Source of the DNA: Rhizobium chutanense
GTDB taxonomy: Bacteria; Pseudomonadota; Alphaproteobacteria; Rhizobiales; Rhizobiaceae
Assembly (NCBI RefSeq): GCF_002531935.1
Contig: NZ_NWSV01000006.1
Span: 124,001 to 188,000 of the forward strand
Direction: 5' to 3'
DNA length: 64,000 nt
Shown: one piece after another, positions 45,731 to 52,524 of the stretch
How positions within the stretch are numbered: the stretch's first letter is position 1
How the letters are laid out: every line of letters begins with the position of its first letter
The notes under the pieces: model-generated
Databases searched by the model: none
What the model saw: the letters and a program-made list of their open reading frames with translations, nothing else
Told to the model about the DNA's origin: nothing
Translations under genes and position numbers: made by a program

Positions 45731-46591
45731 TCAGCGGCTCGCCTGGCGCGGGTCGAGAAGATCGCGCAAGCCATCGCCGAGCATGTTGAAACCGAAGACG
45801 GTGAGCGCGATGGCAAGGCCGGGCAGGATCGCCAGCCAGGGAGCGAGCCCCAGATAGGTCTGCGCATCGGCAAGCATCCGGCCCCATGTCGGCGCCGGCG
45901 GCGCCATGCCGAGCCCGAGGAAGCTGAGACCCGCTTCGGTGAGGATGGCCAGCCCCAGCTGGATGGCGCCATGCACGATGATCTGGTTCAAAATATTCGG
46001 CAGCACATGGCGCAGCGAAATGGTCAGGCGCGTATTGCCGATCGCCCGCGCAGCCGTCACATAGTCGCGGCTCCAGGCCTGCAGCGAGGTTGCAAGCGTC
46101 ACCCGGGCAAAGACCGGAATCATGAAGACGGCGATCGCGGTGATCGCGGTGAACCGCCCCGGCCCGAGAAAGGCTCCGAGCACCATGGCCGACAGGATCG
46201 GCGGCAGGGCGAAGATGACGTCGCAGATGCGCATCAGCAACGCTTCGAAGGGGCCGCGGAGCGCTGCCGCCGAAATGCCTGATATCGAGCCCAGCGTCCC
46301 GCCGATCGCAACCGCGGTGATGGCGATCGACAGCGAATTCCAGCATCCCACCATCAGCATCGACAGCACGTCGCGGCCGAGCTGGTCGGTGCCGAGCAGG
46401 CCGAAGGCAAGCGGCGGCTGCAGCTTGTGGACGATCTGTATCTTTGCAGGCGCCACCGGCGTCCAGACGAGCGACAGCAGCGCCACCGCGACCAGCAGGC
46501 CGATGATCACCGCTCCGGACACCAGGTTTATTCGCCGGCTAAGCCTAGAGGTCCGGCGGCCGGCAGTGACGGCGGAAACGACGGAGGTCAT
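45731..46591 (-). CDS. Dipeptide-type ABC permease (DppC-like)
   Basis: 286-residue inner-membrane permease: N-terminal helix (GAVIIGLLVAVALLSLVW), the segment LLGTDQLGRDVLSMLM typical of DppC/OppC, and the coupling segment VTAARAIGNTRLTISLRHVLPN in parts. Three bases after the DppB-like gene. No ATPase gene follows it in this window. Confidence 0.9.
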   Translation of the reverse strand: MTSVVSAVTAGRRTSRLSRRINLVSGAVIIGLLVAVALLSLVWTPVAPAKIQIVHKLQPPLAFGLLGTDQLGRDVLSMLMVGCWNSLSIAITAVAIGGTLGSISGISAAALRGPFEALLMRICDVIFALPPILSAMVLGAFLGPGRFTAITAIAVFMIPVFARVTLATSLQAWSRDYVTAARAIGNTRLTISLRHVLPNILNQIIVHGAIQLGLAILTEAGLSFLGLGMAPPAPTWGRMLADAQTYLGLAPWLAILPGLAIALTVFGFNMLGDGLRDLLDPRQASR

Positions 46592-46594
46592 GCG

Positions 46595-47542
46595 TCAAGC
46601 CGCCTTTCTCATCCTGGGGTCGATCGCCAGATAGGAGAGATCGACGAAGAAATTCACCACAATGACGAGGCCCGCGAAGAACAGCACCACGTCCTGCATG
46701 ACGATGACGTCGCGCTGGGAGAGTGCCTGAACGGCGAGCCGCCCGAGGCCCGGCAGGTTGAAGACATTTTCCACCAGCACCGCGCCGGCGACGAGAAAGG
46801 TGAATTGCAGCCCGATCATCGTCAGGATCGGGATCAGCGCGTTCGGCACGACATGCCGCCACAACACCGAACGACGTGAAAGCCCCTTGGCGACCGCAGT
46901 CCGGGCAAAATCCTCATGCATCGTCTCGAGCACCGCCGAACGCGCCACCCGCGTCAGCACACCGGTCTGCGGCATCGCCAGCGCGACGGCCGGCATGACA
47001 AGCGCCTGCAACGCCGGCAGCAGACCGGCGCCCCAGCCCGGGAAGCCGCCGGCCGGCATCAGCCCGAGCATCGTCGAAAACAGGATGATGAGGAGCAGCG
47101 CCACCCAGAAGGCGGGCACGGCGATGCTGATCTGCGAAAACAGCGTGGCGACGATGTCGAAGATACCGCCGCGGCGCGAGGCGGCCAGCACGCCGAGCGG
47201 CAAGGCAATCGCTACCGAGAGCATGATCGCTATCAGCGCCAGCGGCAGCGTCACCGCCAGCCGCTCGACGATCAATCCGGCGACCGGCACGCCGTAGGTA
47301 TAGGAATTGCCGAGATTGCCGGAGAGCACGCCGGTCAGCCATTGCCCGTAACGCAGGAGAAGCGGCTGGTCGAGCCCGAGATCGTGGCGCATCGCCGCCA
47401 GCGTTTCCGGGCTCGCGGAAGTGCCGAGCAGGATCGAGGCGGGGTCGCCGGGCAGGAGGTCCATGACGGCGAAGATCAGCAGCGAGACGATGAGAAGCGT
47501 GACGAGGAGACCGGCGACGCGGCGGGCGAGGAGGGTGATCAT
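46595..47542 (-). CDS. Dipeptide-type ABC permease (DppB-like)
   Basis: 315 residues with N-terminal helix (VAGLLVTLLIVSLLIFAV), LLPGDPASILLG and DLGLDQPLLLRYGQWL of the DppB/OppB family, then four to five helices with TAVAKGLSRRSVLWRHVVPN as the ATPase-coupling loop (seen in parts). Directly upstream of the DppC-like gene. A 394-base gap with a repeat separates it from the binding-protein gene. Confidence 0.9.
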   Translation of the reverse strand: MITLLARRVAGLLVTLLIVSLLIFAVMDLLPGDPASILLGTSASPETLAAMRHDLGLDQPLLLRYGQWLTGVLSGNLGNSYTYGVPVAGLIVERLAVTLPLALIAIMLSVAIALPLGVLAASRRGGIFDIVATLFSQISIAVPAFWVALLLIILFSTMLGLMPAGGFPGWGAGLLPALQALVMPAVALAMPQTGVLTRVARSAVLETMHEDFARTAVAKGLSRRSVLWRHVVPNALIPILTMIGLQFTFLVAGAVLVENVFNLPGLGRLAVQALSQRDVIVMQDVVLFFAGLVIVVNFFVDLSYLAIDPRMRKAA

Positions 47543-47936
47543 GTCGGGTCGCGCACCGCGGTAACCGAACGCGGCACGCCCCCTCCGCCCTCACGCGGAG
47601 CACCCGACGCGCCGGCGGCGAGTTTGGCGAGAACGCTAACCCCACTCTCCGTCATCCCAGGCCTTGAGCCTGGGATCCATGCCACTGCTGTCGATGGATG
47701 TGGTGTGGATGCTCGGGTCAAGCCCGAGCATGACGGAGTGTGGGGTTGGCGGGAGGGGCCAATCGGGGCGCAGATGCCCGTGTCAGAAATGCCATCCGCC
47801 AGCGAAACCAGACAATGCCGGCTGAGATTGACCTCACCTGGTGAGGGAGGGAGAGGGCTGCGTGCCATATCGGCCAAATACATGTCGGATCTCTCCAAGG
47901 CCATCACCTCATCGCATCCCGCCCCAGACCCGCCGC
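47543..47936. other. 394-base gap inside the peptide-transport unit
   Basis: No supported gene. It holds a long palindromic repeat (47648-47742) and further G/A-rich sequence (47836-47870). The repeat may end or stabilise the binding-protein transcript before the permease genes. Confidence 0.5.
47648..47742. repeat. Long palindromic intergenic repeat
   Basis: Outer arms CTCCGTCAT (47648-47656) and ATGACGGAG (47729-47737 region) with two internal hairpins, CCCAGGCcttGAGCCTGGG and GCTCGGGtcaAGCCCGAGC. This two-hairpin form is widespread in rhizobial intergenic regions. Confidence 0.65.
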
Positions 47937-49466
47937 TCACTCGTCCCAGGAAACCCCCGACAGCACATTCGACGGGATCGGCTCGTTCTCCCACAGCCCC
48001 TTCAGTTTCCTGTCCCAGACGCCGAGTTTCGGCATGACGAAGAGGTAGAGCGCCGGCACGTCCTCGGCGAGGATCTTCTGCGCCTCGCCGTAGATCGTGT
48101 TCTGCGCGGCGGGATCGGTCGTCTCCTGGACCTTCTTCATCAGCGCGTTGAAGGCGGGGTTCTTATAGTTGAAATAATAGGGATCCCTGGCATAGATGTC
48201 GATGTCGAGCGGCTCGGCATGGGCGACGATCGTCATGTCGAAGTTGCGGTCCTTCATGATGTCCTGGACCCATTTCGCCGGGAATTCGGTCGGCTCGATG
48301 TTCATCGTCACGCCGATCTCGGCAAACATCGCCTGCATCACCTCGGCACTGCGCGGCGCATAGGCCATCTGCGGCGATTTGATCGTGAAGGTGAAGCCGT
48401 TGGGATAGCCGGCTTCGGCAAGCAGCGCCTTCGCCTTTTCGACATCATAGGGCAGCACGCCTGTCATGTCCTGATAGCCCGGATCGTTCGGCGTGTAGTG
48501 GCTGCCGATCGGCGTGCCGAGACCGGACCACGCGCCGTCGATCACCGTCTTGCGGTCGATCGCCATCATCAGCGCCTGGCGCACGCGTTTGTCGTCGAAC
48601 GGCTTCTTGGCATTGTTCATGCCGGCGACGACCTTGAGCTCGGTATTGCCGATCCGGGTGACGAGCCTGGCATCGCCGTTGAAGGAGCTCATCAGCTCGG
48701 GTGCGGCAAATTCCGGAAAGGCATCGAGATCGCCGGATTTCAGCGCCGCCGCCTGTGCCTGCGGATCGGCGATGAAGCGGAAGGTCACCTTGTCGAGCTT
48801 GGCGGCCGCATCCTTGTTCCAGTAATCGCCATTCCTGGCGAGTTCGACCTTGTCGCCCTTCGCCCAGCCGGCGAATTTGAACGGACCGGTGCCGATCGGC
48901 GTCACCTTGTCGTCGTCGGCCGTCTTCGGGGCGACCATGACCGAGGCCGGCCAGCCGAGCCAGTAGATCAGGCTGCCGGTCGGCGCCGAGAGATGCAGCA
49001 CCAGCGTTTCGGCATCGGGCGTATCGATCGAGGCGATCGAAGCGAAGAAACGTTTCTGCGGATTGACCGAATCCGCGCCGCGGGCGCGGTCGAGCGAAAA
49101 CTTGGCGCTCGCGGCATCGAAGGCCTCGCCGTCATGGAATTTGACGCCGGTCTGCAGCTTGAACGTATAGGTCAGGCCATCGGTGGAAATTTCCCAGCTT
49201 TTCGCCAGCTGCGGCTGGATCTTGCCGGCCTGGTCGATCGTCACCAGCCCCTCGAACACGTTTTGCCAGGTCACCTGGCCGATCGCCACGGGTGCTGCGA
49301 TCGTCGGGTCGAGGCCGGCCGGCTCGACGCTCATGCCGAGATTGAGGCTGGTCTTGGCCGCTTGCGCCGGCGTCATGACCGTCATTATGAGACCGGCCGA
49401 AAGCGCGGCACCGAGAGAAAGCTGTCTGATGAAACGTGCTGAAGGCGCAAACGAAAGTTTGGTCAT
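47937..49466 (-). CDS. Peptide ABC transporter periplasmic binding protein (DppA-like)
   Basis: 509 residues, solute-binding family 5: signal peptide with hydrophobic LGAALSAGLIMTV ending at AQAA, then LNLGMSVEPAGLDPT, GVKFHDGEAFDA and YYFNYKNPAF-type segments. Two ATGs are adjacent (49469, 49466); AGGGA is better spaced for the second. No lipobox, so soluble in the periplasm. The LysR gene lies 139 bases upstream on the same strand. Confidence 0.91.
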   Translation of the reverse strand: MTKLSFAPSARFIRQLSLGAALSAGLIMTVMTPAQAAKTSLNLGMSVEPAGLDPTIAAPVAIGQVTWQNVFEGLVTIDQAGKIQPQLAKSWEISTDGLTYTFKLQTGVKFHDGEAFDAASAKFSLDRARGADSVNPQKRFFASIASIDTPDAETLVLHLSAPTGSLIYWLGWPASVMVAPKTADDDKVTPIGTGPFKFAGWAKGDKVELARNGDYWNKDAAAKLDKVTFRFIADPQAQAAALKSGDLDAFPEFAAPELMSSFNGDARLVTRIGNTELKVVAGMNNAKKPFDDKRVRQALMMAIDRKTVIDGAWSGLGTPIGSHYTPNDPGYQDMTGVLPYDVEKAKALLAEAGYPNGFTFTIKSPQMAYAPRSAEVMQAMFAEIGVTMNIEPTEFPAKWVQDIMKDRNFDMTIVAHAEPLDIDIYARDPYYFNYKNPAFNALMKKVQETTDPAAQNTIYGEAQKILAEDVPALYLFVMPKLGVWDRKLKGLWENEPIPSNVLSGVSWDE

Positions 49467-49605
49467 CATGTCCCTGTCCGGCCGCGTCGAAGGCCCTTGC
49501 GATGAGAATGTCATTGCGACAGTGCACACACAATGGCGATTTTGTGTGCTCAGTGTAGCCGAAAAAGCTACACCGCAAATTCGCGGCCAATGCAAGCCGC
49601 AAGCG

Positions 49606-50526
49606 TCAGGCTTTTGTCTCGGTCCGGCGGTTCGTGCGCTCGCGCATGAACCTCTCGATGAAGTCGAGCAGCTTGGTCGCCGCGAAGGACAGCTGCCGGT
49701 CCGGTGCGACGCAGAGATCGACATGGGTGCGGATACCGGTCTTGCCGGCGAGCGGAATGGCAAGCAACTGGCCGGCCTCGATTTCGCGGCGGACGGTCAG
49801 TGCCGGCAGCAGTGTCGCCGCCGCCCCGCTGAGCACGAGTTCCTTCAGCATCTCGAGCGAACTGGTGATGAAGACCGGATCGAGGCTCAGCCCCTCCTTC
49901 TCGAACAGCGCGTCGAAGGCCTGGCGGAAGCCGAAGGATTGATCCGGCAGCGCCAATGCGTAGTCGGCAAGTTTCCGGATAGGGATTTCGGCATAGGCCG
50001 CGGCCGGATGCTGCGGTGTGGTGATGAGGTCATAGGCGATCTCGGATCGCAGCCGCACCTTGGTGCCTGACATGACCGGCGCAAACAGCGTCACCGCGAT
50101 ATCCGCTTCGGCGCTGTTAACGGCATCGACCGCCTGCCGCGCGCTGGTGATCGTCACGCTGAAACGCAGCTGCGGATATTTCAGGCTGAATTCGGCCAGT
50201 GCAGGAGCCAAGAGATTGGCGACGGTCGCACCATTGGCATAGATGCTGACACGGCCGCGCTGCAGGCCCTTCAGGTCCTCGATCAGCTGCTGCACGTGAT
50301 CGAGTTCGCGCAATGTGCGGCCGGCGCGGGCAGCGAGCAGCTCGCCGGCGGCCGTCAGTTTGACGCCGCGGGCGCTGCGTTCGACGAGCGGCGCGCCGAA
50401 ATGATATTCGAGGTTCTCGATCTGCCGACTGATTGCGGTCGGCGCGACATTGAGGTTCTCGGCGGCCTGGCGCATGGAATTGGTCCTGACCAGCTCGTCG
50501 AAATACATCAGCGCCCGGATCTGCAT
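49606..50526 (-). CDS. LysR-family transcription regulator
   Basis: 306 residues: N-terminal winged helix (SMRQAAENLNVAPTAISRQIENLE in parts) and a LysR substrate-binding domain. Unlike the usual divergent layout, it is read in the same direction as the binding-protein and permease genes and just downstream of the peptidase gene, and likely controls this set and itself. Confidence 0.9.
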   Translation of the reverse strand: MQIRALMYFDELVRTNSMRQAAENLNVAPTAISRQIENLEYHFGAPLVERSARGVKLTAAGELLAARAGRTLRELDHVQQLIEDLKGLQRGRVSIYANGATVANLLAPALAEFSLKYPQLRFSVTITSARQAVDAVNSAEADIAVTLFAPVMSGTKVRLRSEIAYDLITTPQHPAAAYAEIPIRKLADYALALPDQSFGFRQAFDALFEKEGLSLDPVFITSSLEMLKELVLSGAAATLLPALTVRREIEAGQLLAIPLAGKTGIRTHVDLCVAPDRQLSFAATKLLDFIERFMRERTNRRTETKA

Positions 50527-50582
50527 TCACGTCTCTCCGCCATTCGGCCTATTCGATCTGTCCGGGTTTTGACCCTATCCAA

Positions 50583-51578
50583 TCAATCGGCGTTCGGGTA
50601 GCGGTCGCGCCAGGCCTTTTGCGCGCCCTCGACCGGCAAAGCGGTTGCCGCGTAGACGCCACGGGCGATCGCCCGCGCCATGATGATCGTCGCGAGGTGG
50701 CAAAGCTCCATCAGGCTCGCCATGTCGTCTCTTGCATGCTTGGCCGTCGACGCGGCAAAGACGGTATCGCCGTCGAGCGGCAGATGCGCCGGCAGCAGCG
50801 CTCGGGCAAAGCCGTCATGGCCGGCCAGCGAAAGCCGGTGTGCCTCGACCTTCGTCAGCTGGGCGTCGGTGACGACGGCGCCGATCGTCGTCGCCGGCGT
50901 GTTCATGCCCTTCAGCCGCATCCGGTGGTCGACCACACCAGGCATGCCGAGCCCACCGAATTCGCCATCCTGCTCGAAGGGCGCCGCCCAGAAATGCGGC
51001 CCCTCGCCGATTGTCGCCGAACCGAGCGCATTGACGGCAACGATCGCCGCAACGCGATGCCCGGCGCTGCTGACGGCACTGGCCGAGCCGATCCCGCCCT
51101 TGAAGGTGGCTGTCGTCGCCCCGGTGCCGGCGCCTGTGGTGCCGAGCGCGAAGGCGCCCTTGGCGGCGGCCTTCAAGGCTTGATAACCCATGTCGCGATA
51201 AGGCGCGTGCAGCCCCCAATCCTTGTTGCCGCCATTCAAGAGGTCCATCAGGATCGCCTGCGGCACGATCGGTATGCGGACCGGCCCGACCGCAAAACCA
51301 CGGCCGCGTTCGCGCAGGCCCGCCTGCACGCCGCCGGCGGCATCGAGCCCGAAGGCGGAGCCGCCGGAAAGTACGAAGGCATCGACGGCGTTGACGGTCA
51401 TCGACGGGTCGAGCAAGCTCGTGTCGCGCCCGCCCGGCGCCCCACCGAGCACCGTGCCGGAGGCGACAGCCGGTTCGTCGAAGACGATGACGGTGACGCC
51501 GGAGCCGAGCGCAAGGTCGGTCGCATGGCCGACGGAAACACCTTCGATATCGGTGATGAGGTTGAGAAGATCGGGCAA
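50583..51578 (-). CDS. P1-family peptidase (DmpA/BapA-like)
   Basis: 331-residue Ntn-type aminopeptidase/beta-peptidase family protein. Visible family features are GVSVGHATD near the N-terminus, VLSGGSAFGLDAAGGVQ, TTGAGTGATTATFKGGIGSAS in parts and VTDAQLTKVEAHRL. DmpA-type enzymes self-cleave into two chains and release N-terminal D- or beta-amino acids. No signal peptide. It heads the LysR-transport-amidase group. Confidence 0.87.
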   Translation of the reverse strand: MPDLLNLITDIEGVSVGHATDLALGSGVTVIVFDEPAVASGTVLGGAPGGRDTSLLDPSMTVNAVDAFVLSGGSAFGLDAAGGVQAGLRERGRGFAVGPVRIPIVPQAILMDLLNGGNKDWGLHAPYRDMGYQALKAAAKGAFALGTTGAGTGATTATFKGGIGSASAVSSAGHRVAAIVAVNALGSATIGEGPHFWAAPFEQDGEFGGLGMPGVVDHRMRLKGMNTPATTIGAVVTDAQLTKVEAHRLSLAGHDGFARALLPAHLPLDGDTVFAASTAKHARDDMASLMELCHLATIIMARAIARGVYAATALPVEGAQKAWRDRYPNAD

Positions 51579-51595
51579 GGGTGCGTCCTTAAAGC

Positions 51596-51690
51596 AATTC
51601 CAGGAAAAGTGCGAAGCGGTTTTCCGTCCGGAATTGCGTCAAAACAAAAGGATAGAGCGGTTCTGCGCTTTCGCTAAAGCTGAACTGCTC
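51596..51690. repeat. Two-part intergenic repeat related to the cpaE-cpaF repeat
   Basis: First palindrome: GCAATTCC (51594-51601) to GGAATTGC (51630-51637) with AGCGGTTTTCC in the centre; then an A-rich linker and GATAGAGC; second inverted pair AGAGCGGTTC (51654-51663) and GAACTGCTCT (51682-51691 region). The part GGAATTGCGT through GATAGAGC is nearly identical to 36251-36279. Confidence 0.7.
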
Positions 51691-51728
51691 TAGACGCAAA
51701 GGCCGCCGATAGGACTGCAATTGCCCTC

Positions 51729-51764
51729 AAAAAACAAGACCGGCCCCATTTGGCGGGACCGGTC
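51729..51764 (-). terminator. Rho-independent terminator after the 64-residue gene
   Basis: On the minus strand GACCGGTCCC (51764-51755) pairs with GGGGCCGGTC (51747-51738) with one mismatch, followed by a T-run (51737-51729). It lies about 45 bases after the gene stop. Confidence 0.82.
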
Positions 51765-51808
51765 GGACATCGGGGAAAGCCGTGAATGCCAATCGCGGCT
51801 GCACGCCG

Positions 51809-52003
51809 TCAGGCATGAAGCGGCTTCGGATGACGGCGGGTCATCAGATCGTGGATGGCCAGCCGCACCTCGTCGGGCGAGCGGAAACGCTGCTCGTCAA
51901 GGTCGTGGACATGGAATTTCACGGCGATGAACTTCAGCCGATCTTCATCGGGAATGACGATCCCGACGGGAACGCCTGCATATTCGATAACTTGCTTCTT
52001 CAT
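51809..52003 (-). CDS. Small protein of 64 residues, unknown function
   Basis: Starts MKKQVIEYAGVPVGIVIPDE and continues with LKFIAVKFHVHDLDEQRF, SPDEVRLAIHDLM and a basic His-rich end. AGGAG is well placed before the ATG at 52003, and a clear terminator follows, so this is a real monocistronic small gene. The residue pattern suggests a beta-beta-alpha fold; I do not know the family. Confidence 0.75.
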   Translation of the reverse strand: MKKQVIEYAGVPVGIVIPDEDRLKFIAVKFHVHDLDEQRFRSPDEVRLAIHDLMTRRHPKPLHA

Positions 52004-52080
52004 AGATAGAACTCCTGCCGCGCGACATGCGCAGCCATGGCGAATTGACTTGTCTGGTACCGTTGAAAGGAGGACGAACG

Positions 52081-52176
52081 TCACATTCGACAGTTCGGGC
52101 GGGAGAGGGCGCCCGGACGGTCATTGCCAAGCACGGATCGCCCAAGCAGATCGGCGAGAATATCGATGTCTATCAT
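52081..52176 (-). CDS. Possible 31-residue small protein
   Basis: A short frame starting MIDIDILADLLGRSVLG and ending PNCRM, with AAGGAACGAG before the ATG at 52176. It lies 77 bases upstream of the 64-residue gene on the same strand and could be a leader peptide or an independent small protein. No other support. Confidence 0.3.
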   Translation of the reverse strand: MIDIDILADLLGRSVLGNDRPGALSRPNCRM

Positions 52177-52524
52177 GTCTCGTTCCTTGCGTTGGCGTTG
52201 CGCTTGAGTGGTCCCGGAAGAGCCCGGAGCCGGTGATGGCTGCCTTTGGTAATCTACTAACTTGGTAGAGATTACTCGATAGCCTGCCAGAAACATATTC
52301 CGAAACGTGTCAAAATATCGACGATCCGAAAAAATTCATTCCGCCGAACTTTGAACTTACAGAAAGAAACATATCAGCTCTTCGTAAAATTCGCATGACA
52401 GAATCAGAGTTTCATCGATCACCGCGGCAGAGATAGGAAGCCTGACTGTTTCAGGCAATGGGCCGTTTCGTGAAAATTCGAAAAGCCTCGAAATGACCGA
52501 TTTGGTTAACGCCGTGGCCCTGTG
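52177..52524. other. AT-richer gap with a hairpin, no gene seen
   Basis: 348 bases of lower GC than the flanks. GCCTGA (52440-52445) and TCAGGC (52451-52456) form a hairpin about 70 bases after the fusion-gene stop (minus strand), a possible terminator with a weak T-run. The promoter of the small genes should be here. Confidence 0.45.

Noticed and set aside
47841..49442. 533-codon plus-strand frame opposite the peptide-binding protein
   Set aside because: The product has the composition of an antisense shadow, and the minus strand carries a full family 5 binding protein with signal peptide.
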